Shown: positions 43,074 to 51,332, counted from the stretch's first letter. The stretch: 64,000 nt of DNA from Glycocaulis abyssi (GCF_041429775.1 NZ_CP163422.1:105949-169948); one strand, 5' to 3'. Notes: generated from the sequence alone by a model not told the origin. Program-made: numbers and translations.

Positions 43074-43523
43074 TCAGGCGCGGCTGCGCTTGAGGGCGAA
43101 AGCGCCGTCGCCGAGCAGGGCCTGGACGACTAGCGTCACCGCCCAGAATGCCGGGAATTCCCAGCCGCCGCCTTCGTTCGAGAAGAAGAAGCCGGCCGCG
43201 CCGTGGGGCACGTAGATCGAGCCCAAGAGGATCGGCACGAGCGCCAGCGACACCCAGCGGCTGTAGGCGCCGAGGATCAGCGCGAGGCCACCGAAGAGCT
43301 CGGCCGCGATGACGAGGTAGGCGAGAGGCCCGGGCAACCCGAGGCTGGCGAAGTAGCCCACTGTCCCGGCCGGAGTGAAGACGAAAAGCTTCAGGCCGGC
43401 ATGGGCGAGGAAGAGAACGCCCATGGAGACGCGCAGGATCGTCGCGGCGAGATCGGCGTTGGAGACGCCGTCGACAAGCGACGGACGGTCGGAGGCGGAA
43501 GCGGTTGCGTAGGTCATGGTCAT
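43074..43523 (-). CDS. DoxX-family membrane protein
   Basis: 149 residues with four membrane segments. Characteristic stretches are ILRVSMGVLFLAHAGLKLFVF at about 30-50 and LAYLVIAAELFGGLALILGAYSRWVSLALVPILLGSI. DoxX proteins such as CatD and MhqP accompany ring-cleaving VOC enzymes in quinone and catechol resistance operons of other bacteria and may help quinone or thiol redox chemistry at the membrane. Here it sits between the reductase and the VOC gene on the same strand. Confidence 0.85.
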   Translation of the reverse strand: MTMTYATASASDRPSLVDGVSNADLAATILRVSMGVLFLAHAGLKLFVFTPAGTVGYFASLGLPGPLAYLVIAAELFGGLALILGAYSRWVSLALVPILLGSIYVPHGAAGFFFSNEGGGWEFPAFWAVTLVVQALLGDGAFALKRSRA

Positions 43524-43543
43524 GTTCCTTGAATCGAGGGGGC

Positions 43544-44176
43544 TCAGGCAGCGCGCTGCCAGGTGGGGGCGATGTCGGTGCCGTGGCCGAGGCCGTAGCC
43601 GAGCGTGATGTTCAGCGCGGCGGCGGGCTCGAGGTAGCGTGCGGTGGCAAGCGCCCCGGTCTCCAGCGTCTCGAAGCCGGCGCTGCGCGCCAGTTCGGCG
43701 ACTGCGGCCCGCGCGGCCTCGTCGTCTCCGGCAACGAAGACCGTGGCGGGACGGCCGGCGGCCCGACCGCCGTTCTGGAGCACCTGCGCGAAGATGGTGT
43801 TGAAGGCCTTGACGACCTTCGCCTGCGGCGCGCGCTTCTGGATTTCCTCGGCGGCGCTGGTCGTGTGACCGATGGTGAGACCGGAGAAATCCGCCTTCAT
43901 CGGGTTGGTGATGTCGACGACGATCTTGCCTGCGAAACCGCCGGCCGCCTCGATGACGTCGCCCGCAGCATCAAAGGGCACAGCCAGGACGACGATGTCC
44001 GCCGATTGCGCAGCCGACGCGAGGGGGGCGGACGACACGCCGTTGCCCACTTCCTGGGCGGCAGCGTCAGCTTTGGTTTCGTCGCGGCTGGCAAGCGTGA
44101 CGGGATGGCCGGCATTCGCGAAGCGGGTCGCGAGACCCTTCGCCATGTTGCCGGCGCCAATGATCGAGATGCTCAT
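43544..44176 (-). CDS. NADPH-dependent F420-reductase-like oxidoreductase
   Basis: 210 residues from the ATG at 44176, behind AAGGAGAAC; the longer in-frame extension up to 44623 runs antisense-like through the LysR gene and is rejected. The Rossmann start MSISIIGAGNMAKGLATRFANAGHPVTLASRD shows the GxGxxA NADP motif. VVDITNPMKAD and KVVKAFNTIFAQVL are typical of the F420-reductase/NADP-binding family that reduces small substrates. First gene of the operon after LysR, a likely quinone or semiquinone reductase here; substrate inferred. Confidence 0.82.
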   Translation of the reverse strand: MSISIIGAGNMAKGLATRFANAGHPVTLASRDETKADAAAQEVGNGVSSAPLASAAQSADIVVLAVPFDAAGDVIEAAGGFAGKIVVDITNPMKADFSGLTIGHTTSAAEEIQKRAPQAKVVKAFNTIFAQVLQNGGRAAGRPATVFVAGDDEAARAAVAELARSAGFETLETGALATARYLEPAAALNITLGYGLGHGTDIAPTWQRAA

Positions 44177-44310
44177 GTTCGTTCTCCTTCTGACATCCGG
44201 CGTTCGGCTGAACGCCAGCTCGTTCGTCATGCGGAAAACATAGACTCTGCCTAGAAGGACGATAATCCGGCCTCGGGGAAGATGATTGCTTCCCGAAGAA
44301 GGGTAATGGC

Positions 44311-45222
44311 CTACCAGCCTTGCTCCCAGTGCGGGGTCTGCCGGTAGCGTTCTGAAAGAAAGTCTACCAGCAGGCGCACCTTGGCCGCGAGATGGCGGCT
44401 GTGCGGATAAAGGACGTGGACGTCGTAGGGATCGGGTTCGAACGACGGCAGCAGTCTGATCAGCCTGCCCGAGCGCAGGGACTCCCCCGCCACGAAGGCG
44501 GGCACGCAGGCGAGCCCGAGTCCAAGTTCTGCGGCCTGGACGCAGGCCTCGGCGTTCGAATAGCGGATGCGGCCGTCGACGCTCGCCATCTCGACCTCGC
44601 CGGTCTCGCCCTTGAACGGCCACCGGGTCGGCTCGCGGAAGTTGGTGTCGATGATGCAGGCGTGCTCGGCAAGGTCCGAAGGCGACTTGGGCGCATCGTG
44701 CTGTTCGAGATAGGAGCGTGCGCCGACCACGACGATGCGTACGGCGCAGAGCCTGCGGATGATCAGGCTGGAATCGCCGGGACGCCCGACGCGGACGGCA
44801 AGGTCGAACCCCTCGTCGACGACGTTGACGACCCGGTCGGAGAAGGCGACATCGAGTTCGATGTCGGGATAGAGTCCGGCGAACGCGTTCAGCGCGGGCG
44901 CCAGTTCGCGCGTGCCGAAGGTCAGGGGCGCCGTCAGCCGCAGCCGCCCGCGCGGGGACTGCGAGATGTTTCGGATGTCGAGGTCGAGGGTGTCAAGTTC
45001 ATCGACAAGCGGCTTCAGGCGGTCGTAGTAGGCACGGCCAGCCTCCGTCGGCGCGACGGATCGGGTCGTCCGGTTGAGCAGCCGCACGCCCAACTCGGTC
45101 TCGAGGCGCGAGATCATCTTCGACGCCTGTCCGGACCGCGTGCCCAGCTTCTCTGCCGCCGCCGTGAAGCTGCCTGTCTCGATCACGGCGAGAAACATGC
45201 GGTCGCTGTCGAGGCGGTCCAT
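44311..45222 (-). CDS. LysR-family transcriptional regulator of the quinone-related operon
   Basis: 303 residues. N-terminal winged HTH: DSDRMFLAVIETGSFTAAAEKLGTRSGQASKMISRLETELGVRLLNRTTRSVAPTEAG, then the effector domain (RGRLRLTAPLTFGTRELAPAL, FDLAVRVGRPGDSSLIIRRL). It is upstream of, and co-directional with, the four detoxification genes, separated by 134 bases that contain a GGCGTTC-GGCT-GAACGCC inverted repeat (44199-44216). The usual LysR mode is activation on binding an inducer, possibly a quinone in this context. Confidence 0.9.
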   Translation of the reverse strand: MDRLDSDRMFLAVIETGSFTAAAEKLGTRSGQASKMISRLETELGVRLLNRTTRSVAPTEAGRAYYDRLKPLVDELDTLDLDIRNISQSPRGRLRLTAPLTFGTRELAPALNAFAGLYPDIELDVAFSDRVVNVVDEGFDLAVRVGRPGDSSLIIRRLCAVRIVVVGARSYLEQHDAPKSPSDLAEHACIIDTNFREPTRWPFKGETGEVEMASVDGRIRYSNAEACVQAAELGLGLACVPAFVAGESLRSGRLIRLLPSFEPDPYDVHVLYPHSRHLAAKVRLLVDFLSERYRQTPHWEQGW

Positions 45223-45309
45223 TTCTTCCTCATAGGCAGATATGAGCGATGAATATCGATCATTGTACCAAGATTGGGAAGAAAAAGGAATCGACCGATG
45301 AACGCAAGA

Positions 45310-45567
45310 TCATCGCCCTCGGCAAGCGCGCGCCTGATCCCGTATGACGCTGTAGTCGGCAAGCATCGCGGCGATAGCGGACCTGTCCGGGAGCAACACG
45401 ACTTCCTCCGCTGCGCGGACTTGGAACTCCTGGTCGTACTCAACGACGGGTGGGCACACGGCGCCGCTCAGCAGATCAGAACCGCCCGTCGCGCAGCCGC
45501 TCAGCAAGCTCGTTGCGATCGCGAGGACGGCGAGCCGCCGCTTCCAGCATCCGACGTTGGACGTCAT
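45310..45567 (-). CDS. Rz1-like outer-membrane spanin lipoprotein (phage lysis)
   Basis: 85 residues from the ATG at 45567. A lipoprotein signal ends SLLSGC, with the lipidated Cys near residue 25, followed by a short Pro-containing periplasmic part. The gene overlaps the 3' end of the upstream small membrane protein in a different frame, the classic Rz/Rz1 arrangement of phage spanins, which fuse inner and outer membranes at lysis. It lies at the end of the prophage remnant. Confidence 0.62.
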   Translation of the reverse strand: MTSNVGCWKRRLAVLAIATSLLSGCATGGSDLLSGAVCPPVVEYDQEFQVRAAEEVVLLPDRSAIAAMLADYSVIRDQARACRGR

Positions 45568-45733
45568 TGGCCTTCTCCATGGTTTCAAGGCGTTCGGCGA
45601 GGCGTCCCGATCGCTCGCCGGAGCGACGCAGGGCCAGCAGGAACAGAAGGATCGCGAGGGCGGTGACGCCGTAGCGAAGCGCCGCGCGCGCCCATGCCGA
45701 TCCGGCGAACGTGGCGACGAGGCACCCAATCAT
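45476..45733 (-). CDS. Rz-like inner-membrane spanin (phage lysis)
   Basis: 85 residues from MIGCLVATFAGSAW (ATG at 45733). One membrane segment (about residues 15-37, LRYGVTALAILLFLLALRR) and a charged coiled coil (SGRLAERLETMEKANDVQRRMLEAA). Its start overlaps the endolysin stop by 4 bases (ATGA), its 3' half overlaps Rz1 in another frame. Fits an i-spanin; the short length is unusual. Confidence 0.58.
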   Translation of the reverse strand: MIGCLVATFAGSAWARAALRYGVTALAILLFLLALRRSGERSGRLAERLETMEKANDVQRRMLEAAARRPRDRNELAERLRDGRF

Positions 45734-46383
45734 CGCCGCCCCCGGCGCCAATCATCGAGGCGGGCGTAGATCGTGACTGCGATGCCCCCGAGCGCGACGG
45801 CGATGAACAGCCAGCGCAACGTGTCGAGATACGGCACGAGCGGCAGGATGGCGGTCTGGGTCTCGGCCAAGACGCTCTGCGCCACCTCCACCCCTGCGGC
45901 GCCCAGCGTCGCCACACCAGCCGCCCCTCCACCCTTCATGGTGCGGCTGTCGGCCAGCACTTCGCGGGCGGGCGGCGTTTCGGCTGCAAATGCCGTCGCC
46001 CGTACCGGGAACCGCTCGCCCCACTGCCGTGCAGGGCCGAGATCGACATGCATGAACCCCGAGCGCGGATAGAAGCCGAAGCCGAGGAACCCGACCTCCC
46101 GCGCCGCCGCCTCGAAGGCCACCGGGTCGTGGTTCGCCATGGCAATGTCGAAGGCGGCGCCGTCGAGGTGCTTGGAGCGGGTCGCGCCGCCGACGGTGCG
46201 GTTGTGCTCGGGGCTTCGATAGGCGGAGCGGACGATCAGCGGCTTGCCAAGCCGGTCGCGCAGGATCAGCAGGCCATCGGCCGGCACGCGCTCGGGCAGT
46301 ACCTCGCCGCGGAGCGCGGTGGCAGGCAGCGCCGAAAGCCGCGCGTGCAGCGCGGTGAGGATGGTTTCGCGAGGGGTGGGCAT
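45730..46383 (-). CDS. Phage endolysin (peptidase M15-like) fused at a deletion scar to a tail-gene start
   Basis: 217 residues. The first about 43 residues (MPTPRETILTALHARLSALPATALRGEVLPERVP) are the beginning of a phage minor structural protein of the Rhodobacterales type. From LGKPLIVRSAYRSPEHNRTVGGATRSKHLDGAAFDIAM onward the sequence is a D-Ala-D-Ala carboxypeptidase/endolysin with zinc ligands H in SKHLDGAAFD and GFMHVDLG. A C-terminal membrane segment (LDTLRWLFIAVALGGIAVTIYA) follows. The join near 46254 removes the tail genes that separate them in an intact phage. The product might still have hydrolase activity. Confidence 0.72.
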   Translation of the reverse strand: MPTPRETILTALHARLSALPATALRGEVLPERVPADGLLILRDRLGKPLIVRSAYRSPEHNRTVGGATRSKHLDGAAFDIAMANHDPVAFEAAAREVGFLGFGFYPRSGFMHVDLGPARQWGERFPVRATAFAAETPPAREVLADSRTMKGGGAAGVATLGAAGVEVAQSVLAETQTAILPLVPYLDTLRWLFIAVALGGIAVTIYARLDDWRRGRR

Positions 46384-46476
46384 TGGTTTTCGCTATGTTG
46401 CGGGTGCAGAGAAGGTCTGCTTGGAGCCCATAGTGACGAATGCTGCACGATGGGCGAATGTCGGTTACCGACCTCA

Positions 46477-47343
46477 CTACGCCAGCGTGCGCGTCATCTC
46501 ACGGATCAGATCATTTGTCTCTGGTCTCGTCGTTTGGTGCCGATATCGAAGAGCCACAACAGTTCTTGATATTTCAAGGCCATCGATGGGTTTCGACACC
46601 AGGCCAATGTCCGAAGGAATAGCGGTGGCTGGCAGGATCACCGCACCTAACCCTTGCCGAGCAAGCTCAACCAGCCAATCCACGCGATTTGACCGATAGG
46701 CCGCGTAGAGTTCGTGACCTTGGTCTGCACATGCCCCATGCAACGCATCCCGCATTTCGCAATTGGGTCGATCGAGCATGTCAGTTTCAGCGAGTGTCGA
46801 AAGAGAAATAGCGTCTCGTTCAGACAACGGGTGCGACTTGGACACCACAACCTTGTAGGACTCGTCATAGAGCTGGTCTATTCGATAGAGGTCTTCACTG
46901 ACCGTCGTCGCTGTGACAACGACGTCAAATTCACCCTCTCGCAATCCGGCCAGAAGCTTGGAGGCAGACGCCACGATCAACTCTATTTCGGCTTGCGGCA
47001 ATCGTGTACGGAAGCGTTCCACGGCGGCTGAAATCCGGTTGTGACCAATCGTTTCGCCAACACCGACAGAAATAGGAACCCGCGCTAGTCGCGTGTGGCG
47101 GACGGCTTCTGCCTTAGCTGCCTGCGTTTCGTCATGCGCTTTCTGTAGCCTTGGCTGCATGAGTTTTCCAAGTGCCGTCAACCTGCATCCCGCGCGGTCC
47201 CTGACAAACAGATCACCCCCGAGCTCGTGTTCAAGCTTCTTGATCGCGGTCGTCAGGGACGGTTGGGAAACATTTGAGGCGCTAGCGGCATGGGTGAAGT
47301 TGCGATGCTCGCAGACAGCCAAAAAATACCTGATCTGGTTCAT
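46477..47343 (-). CDS. LysR-family transcriptional regulator (divergent from the ABM-domain gene)
   Basis: 288 residues from MNQIRYFLAVCEHRNFTHAASASNVSQPSLTTAIKKLEHELG; an 8-codon longer start (47367) is possible. Effector domain starts RVPISVGVGETIGHNRISAAVERF. It lies head to head with the two-domain monooxygenase-like gene, with a LysR-type T-N11-A box in between, so it probably controls that gene. Its codon use is less GC-rich than the phage genes on both sides, consistent with separate entry. Confidence 0.88.
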   Translation of the reverse strand: MNQIRYFLAVCEHRNFTHAASASNVSQPSLTTAIKKLEHELGGDLFVRDRAGCRLTALGKLMQPRLQKAHDETQAAKAEAVRHTRLARVPISVGVGETIGHNRISAAVERFRTRLPQAEIELIVASASKLLAGLREGEFDVVVTATTVSEDLYRIDQLYDESYKVVVSKSHPLSERDAISLSTLAETDMLDRPNCEMRDALHGACADQGHELYAAYRSNRVDWLVELARQGLGAVILPATAIPSDIGLVSKPIDGLEISRTVVALRYRHQTTRPETNDLIREMTRTLA

Positions 47344-47398
47344 CTCCACTGCCACAGTCTCCGTCACTTTCCGCCATGAGGTTCACCATAGCACATGT

Positions 47399-47412
47399 CT
47401 ATCAAAGAATAG
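47399..47412 (+). promoter_or_regulatory. LysR-type binding box candidate
   Basis: CTATCAAAGAATAG, with the T-N11-A form and dyad CTAT/ATAG, in the divergent interval between the LysR gene and the ABM-domain gene. Confidence 0.45.
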
Positions 47413-47499
47413 AAGTTCGGGATTGGTGCCTGAGGCATTCGGCATGGGAAAAGGGTGCATCGAAACCAGACACACCAACCTCTCAATCAGGAGGCGACC

Positions 47500-48219
47500 A
47501 TGAAAGCCCAAATTCTCAAGACACTCGCCGCTTTGGCCTTGATCACGACATCTGCAGCCGCACAGGAAACCCCAATGGAAAATCACACTGCCAGCTACAT
47601 CGCCATGCCCGCTGCTGAAGGCCAGACCGAAGCATTCGCCGAATTTCTGGCCGGAGCCGCCCCGATTGTCGCGGACACCGAACCAGGCACCTTGCTTTGG
47701 TTTGCCTTGCAAGCCGAAGATACGCTCGCGATCTTTGATATCTTCGTGGATGAAGAAGCGCGCAATGCGCATTTCTCCGGCGCCGTGGCCGCGGCTTTGA
47801 ACCAAAATGCCGACGCGCTGGTCGCCGGAGGCTGGGACGATGGTGTTGTCGCGAACATCAACAATTCCGATGTCTTGTCGATGAGGGAACCGGTTGATCT
47901 CTACTCGGCCACGACAGCCACGTACATCAAGCTCGAAGCAGCACCCGGCAAAGGGCCGGAATTGGCAGCCTTGCTGACCGCAGCTGGTCCCATCGTCGAA
48001 GAAACCGAACCCGGCACATTGTTCTGGGCGGCGCTGCAGATTGACGAAACATCCTTCGCAATCTTCGACATCTTCACCAACAATGCTGGCCGTGAAGCAC
48101 ACTTTGCCGGTCAAGTCGCCGGGCTGCTGAACGAACGGGCAGCGGAGTTGGTCGCTGGCGGGTGGGACGACGGTGTGGTCGCTAACGTCCACAACTTCCA
48201 CATCCTCGCCATCAAGTAA
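47500..48219 (+). CDS. Secreted two-domain antibiotic-biosynthesis-monooxygenase-like (ABM) protein
   Basis: 239 residues from the ATG at 47500, behind CAGGAGGCGACC. Signal peptide MKAQILKTLAALALITTSAAAQ, then two similar halves: ASYIAMPAAEGQTEAFAEFLAGAAPIV...DTLAIFDIFVDEEARNAHFSG and ATYIKLEAAPGKGPELAALLTAAGPIV...FAIFDIFTNNAGREAHFAG, both ending WDDGVVAN. ABM-fold dimers bind heme or quinone-like compounds; the tandem copy forms an intramolecular dimer. No catalytic residues assigned. Divergent from a LysR gene that probably induces it. Periplasmic location is unusual for this fold. Confidence 0.75.
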   Translation: MKAQILKTLAALALITTSAAAQETPMENHTASYIAMPAAEGQTEAFAEFLAGAAPIVADTEPGTLLWFALQAEDTLAIFDIFVDEEARNAHFSGAVAAALNQNADALVAGGWDDGVVANINNSDVLSMREPVDLYSATTATYIKLEAAPGKGPELAALLTAAGPIVEETEPGTLFWAALQIDETSFAIFDIFTNNAGREAHFAGQVAGLLNERAAELVAGGWDDGVVANVHNFHILAIK

Positions 48220-48347
48220 CGCGATGTGACAGGAACAAGAGGCGCCTGGTGCAACGCATCAGGCGCTTTGCCGAACGAATTTAGATCACCGTGAAGCGGT
48301 CGTTCGAGTAACTGCAGCGAATTAGCGCTTTGTCCGCACAGCGGCCT

Positions 48348-48989
48348 TCAACCTGTTCGCCCTTCAACCCAGTTCGCCACGATCAGCCCCGGTACACCGT
48401 CCAACGCCCGGTCTGCATCCCGAGCCAGGTCCAGCCGCTTGGGCAGCTTGACCTGCGGGACCAGCAGGAAGATCGGCGCGGTGACCTTTCCGCGCCCGGT
48501 CTTCGAGCGCGACACGACCGTCTGACCCTTCGTGTTCAGCCGCCCCTCGGCCACCAGCAGGCTCGGGCCTGTCCGGCGATAGACGAAGCGCAGGCGCAGC
48601 CCGCGTCGCCGCTCCCATTCACCGGGCGTGATCCTGCCACCGCGCAGGGACTTGCCCGCGGCTGGCAGCGGGATCGCCAGCCATAACCCGTCCTTGGATC
48701 GGATCAGCGGTCCGGTGTCGTGCGCGCCGACGATGACCGGGGCCTTGGACCAAACGAGCGATGCCGCGTCGAGGCTCTCGCCCGACCTCGGGAAGTTCTG
48801 GCTGCGGATGGAATTGGCGAGCCGTGCGCCGAGCCCCGCGCCGGTGATCAGCAACCGCCATGCCGCTTTCAGCCCGGTTCCGGCCTCGCGCATGGCTGCG
48901 GTCACGGCGCGTTCGCCCGCCGCGACCTCGGCCGCCATCATCGCGACGATGTCGGGATCGATGTCGAGCTTGAGTCTCATCGCGGTCAC
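48348..48989 (-). CDS. Prophage head/tail-region protein (DUF6441-like)
   Basis: 213 residues from a GTG at 48989 overlapping the previous stop (ATG at 48980 is the alternative). Reads MRLKLDIDPDIVAMMAAEVAAGERAVTAAMREAGTGLKAAWR and ends with a Lys/Arg-rich part (FLLVPQVKLPKRLDLARDADRA). This is the size and start of phage proteins found between head-tail joining and tail genes in Rhodobacterales prophages. Part of the remnant, order terminase, decoration, head-tail, this gene. Function likely structural. Confidence 0.6.
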   Translation of the reverse strand: MTAMRLKLDIDPDIVAMMAAEVAAGERAVTAAMREAGTGLKAAWRLLITGAGLGARLANSIRSQNFPRSGESLDAASLVWSKAPVIVGAHDTGPLIRSKDGLWLAIPLPAAGKSLRGGRITPGEWERRRGLRLRFVYRRTGPSLLVAEGRLNTKGQTVVSRSKTGRGKVTAPIFLLVPQVKLPKRLDLARDADRALDGVPGLIVANWVEGRTG

Positions 48990-49297
48990 GCCGGGCGCAG
49001 ATCGACGGTCCAGACCAGCCGCTCACGGTCACGGACGGGCTCGCCCTGAATGAGGAAGGCATCGCCCTCGATCTCGACACGGTCGCCGGGGCGCGGGTTC
49101 GTCACCTCGGCAACGCGCAGGTCGACTCGCGTGGTCTCGGACCAGAGCCGCGCGTCGCCGAATTCCGTGACCGCGTCCGCACGCCGGGCGACAACGCGCA
49201 CGAGCACGGGCGCGCCGCCGTCAGCGATGTAGACCGCGTCCCGGCCGATATTGGGATCGGCGAAGAGCGCGCCGACGGCGGCAGCGAAGGCAGTCAT
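48986..49297 (-). CDS. Phage head-tail joining/attachment protein
   Basis: 103 residues: MTAFAAAVGALFADPNIGRDAVYIADGGAPVLVRVVARRAD, then DLRVAEVTNPRPGDRVEIEGDAFLIQGEPVRD, a pattern of small head-tail connector proteins. Stop overlaps the start of the next gene and its ATG overlaps the preceding TGA (TGATG at 49299-49295). Intact. Confidence 0.62.
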   Translation of the reverse strand: MTAFAAAVGALFADPNIGRDAVYIADGGAPVLVRVVARRADAVTEFGDARLWSETTRVDLRVAEVTNPRPGDRVEIEGDAFLIQGEPVRDRERLVWTVDLRPA

Positions 49298-49375
49298 CAG
49301 AAGCTGCCGTTGAGCCGCACCCGGCCGATGGTATCACCAGCGCCAGCCGCAACCGCCTCGGTGGCAACGCCGTCT
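49297..49375 (-). pseudogene. C-terminal tail of a phage capsid decoration-type gene
   Basis: The frame ends ...VATEAVAAGAGDTIGRVRLNGSF and stops at 49297, immediately before the head-tail protein. It looks like the end of a DUF2190-type decoration protein joined to truncated terminase sequence. Only about 25 codons are native. The portal, protease and capsid genes that normally stand between are missing. Confidence 0.45.
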
Positions 49376-50282
49376 TGTGGTGTTCCGCGATTGCCGCGTC
49401 GCAGCCCTCGCAGTGATACTCGGCAGTCTCCGGGCGGCCCTTCTGCCAGCGCAGCCGGTCGAACTTCAGCCACTGCATCGCGCCGCAGTGCGGGCACGGC
49501 ACGAAGTACCGCCGCTGGTCGCTGGCCTCGTATTCCCGCTCGATGCGCGACAGCCCCCGGATGGTGGGCGTCGAGACCAGCAGCACCTTGCGCCGATGGG
49601 CGAAGGTCAGCGACCGCGCCTCAGCAAGCGTGACCGGGTCGCCTTCCTCGTCGGCTGAGGCCGGATAGGCGTCGACCTCGTCGAGAAAGATGTATCGCGC
49701 CGGGGTGGACCGAAGCCCGACCGCCGAGTTGGCCCCCGTCATGATCAGGATGCCGCCCGCGAATTCCTTCGACAGCATGGTGTTGCCCGCGTCGCGGGAC
49801 CGGGCCGGCTTGACCCGCTCGCGCAGCTCCGGGCTTTCGTCGATCAGAGGGTCGATCCGCTGGCGCGAGTTGCGCTTGGCCAGCTCGACCGTGGGCTGGA
49901 CCGCCAGCATCGGACCCGGTGCCTGGTGAATGGCGAACCCGATCCAGTTGTTGCCCGCCTCGGTCGCCCCGACCTGCGCGGCCTTCATGAACACGATCCG
50001 CTGCATGGGATCGCCGGGCGACAGCCGGTCCATGATTTCGCGCATGTAGGGCGTGCGCACCGTCCGATACCGCCCGGGTTCGGCCGAGGCGCGCCCCGAG
50101 AGCATCTGGTGCTGGTCCGCCCATTCCGAGACGGTCAGGTCCGGGTCGGGCCGCAGCCCGTTGCCCCAGGCGCGCAGGATCTCGCCCGCGCCGTCGAAGT
50201 CCGTCAGGCCGCCAGGATCATCGCCGCTCTCACCGGAAGTCGGGCCGGACCTCGGCGAGTTCGTCGAGGTGGGCGCGTACAT
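49376..50282 (-). pseudogene. Phage terminase large subunit (GpA-like), C-terminal half deleted
   Basis: About 300 native residues. The ATPase part shows VFMKAAQVGATEAGNNWIGF (Walker A-like), RYIFLDEVDAYPASADEEGD (Walker B) and VLLVSTPTIRGLSRIEREY, followed by the zinc-finger-like CPHCGAMQWLKF and CEGCDAAIAEHHKT. Right after that the frame runs into sequence of another gene. The nuclease domain is lost, so DNA packaging is impossible and the prophage is dead. Start at ATG 50282 overlaps the small subunit by about 50 bases. Confidence 0.75.
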
Positions 50283-50826
50283 GTTTCTCCAGGACCTTCT
50301 GCATCGCGGCTGGCTCCACGGTGATCTGATGGCCCGTCGTGTCGCTGGATGCCGCCGAGAGCTCGGCCGCCATCAGCGCCGCCGCGCGCGCGGGCCAGTT
50401 CACCCACGTGTCCCGTTCCTCCCGCGCCAGGCGGAACACCAGCGCCAGCGCCCGGGCCCGCTCGATCAACTCCCCCTTCAGCTTCTGCAGACGGATGCGT
50501 CGTTCCTGCGCCTTCAGCACCTCGTTCGCGGTCTTCGCCTGCAGGAAGGTCGTGCCGCCGCCGACTGCCGGGACGGCCAGACCCTGTTCGCGGAGCGTTT
50601 CGCCGACGGCAGCCACGGCAGCCTCGGGGACGGGCTTCAGCTTCGGCGCAGGCGGCTTGCGGGTCTTCGACGGGTCCGTCGTCTCGGCGCGCCGGACGTC
50701 GCTGGCGGCCGCGTTGATGCTGCCGTCGGGATAGAGAACCAGCCGCTCGGCCGTCTTCGCCTTCTGGATCGCGCCCCGCGACAGCCCGACATGGGCGGCG
50801 TACTGGCGCTCGCTCATGCCCTGCAT
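50230..50826 (-). CDS. Phage terminase small subunit-like DNA-packaging protein
   Basis: 198 residues. Starts MQGMSERQYAAHVGLSRGAIQKAKTAERLVLYPDGSINAAAS, an HTH-type start; later AQERRIRLQKLKGELIERARALALVFRLAREERDTWVNWPARAAA, the coiled/oligomerisation part. Typical first gene of the packaging module; overlaps the large subunit gene. Intact, but without partner. Confidence 0.75.
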   Translation of the reverse strand: MQGMSERQYAAHVGLSRGAIQKAKTAERLVLYPDGSINAAASDVRRAETTDPSKTRKPPAPKLKPVPEAAVAAVGETLREQGLAVPAVGGGTTFLQAKTANEVLKAQERRIRLQKLKGELIERARALALVFRLAREERDTWVNWPARAAALMAAELSAASSDTTGHQITVEPAAMQKVLEKHVRAHLDELAEVRPDFR

Positions 50827-50939
50827 CGACGGCTCCGATTATCATTCAGAATCATGTGCTTATCGAGTTGATAAGCGGCACGGACAGAGCGAACGTCACT
50901 CCAACGAAGCGATGCAACTCGACCCAAGGAGCCACCCCG

Positions 50940-51086
50940 ATGACCCGCCGCGCACAGGACAACACGAATGCCCTCGACGCCTTCATCGCCGCGAAGTCGG
51001 AGATCGACGCGATGCTGGAGCGGCTCGCCGCCCTCAGCGCCGACCATTTCGAAACCAGCCCCGACGAGATCAACTGGGTCAGTTAG
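50940..51086 (+). pseudogene. Short phage-associated protein, probably cut at its 3' end
   Basis: 48 residues, MTRRAQDNTNALDAFIAAKSEIDAMLERLAALSADHFETSPDEINWVS, with AAGGAGCC upstream. Similar small proteins next to terminase genes in related phages run on for another 20-30 residues after the NW motif; here a stop follows directly, so the prophage boundary probably lies near 51083. Lies divergent to the packaging genes. The reference form is recalled from general knowledge, so treat as moderate. Confidence 0.45.
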
Positions 51087-51106
51087 ATCGAACGAAGGAG
51101 GATGCC

Positions 51107-51277
51107 ATGCTTAGAGATCCAAATGGTGCTAGAAACTCGGTAACAAACATGCTTCCGCAGGAAATTGATGAATTCCTCGGCAAACCCGATCCCAACGATG
51201 ACCGCGCAGCACCGTTTGTCCTTGCAGGAATAGCCTTCATAGCCGCCTTCGCCGCATATATGTTTTTCTTCTTTTAG
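51107..51277 (+). CDS. Small single-pass membrane protein at the transfer-operon border
   Basis: 56 residues with an excellent ribosome site (AAGGAGGATGCC). Polar N-terminal half (MLRDPNGARNSVTNMLPQEIDEFLGKPDPNDDR), then a membrane segment (APFVLAGIAFIAAFAAYMFFFF) ending at the C-terminus, i.e. tail-anchored. Followed by a bidirectional terminator shared with traG. No family recognised. Confidence 0.6.
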   Translation: MLRDPNGARNSVTNMLPQEIDEFLGKPDPNDDRAAPFVLAGIAFIAAFAAYMFFFF

Positions 51278-51301
51278 GCCTTTAAGCCCAATCAGAATGA
51301 T

Positions 51302-51332
51302 AAACCCCCGGTGCCCTTCACCGGGGGTTTTT
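51302..51332. terminator. Bidirectional terminator between the small membrane-protein gene and traG
   Basis: AAACCCCCGGTG (51302-51313) pairs with CACCGGGGGTTT (51319-51330), loop of five, T tract on one side and A tract on the other, so it ends transcription from both convergent genes. Confidence 0.92.

Noticed and set aside
43505..45252. Long plus-strand frames opposite the oxidoreductase and LysR genes
   Set aside because: Shadows of well-supported minus-strand genes; no domain pattern or ribosome site.
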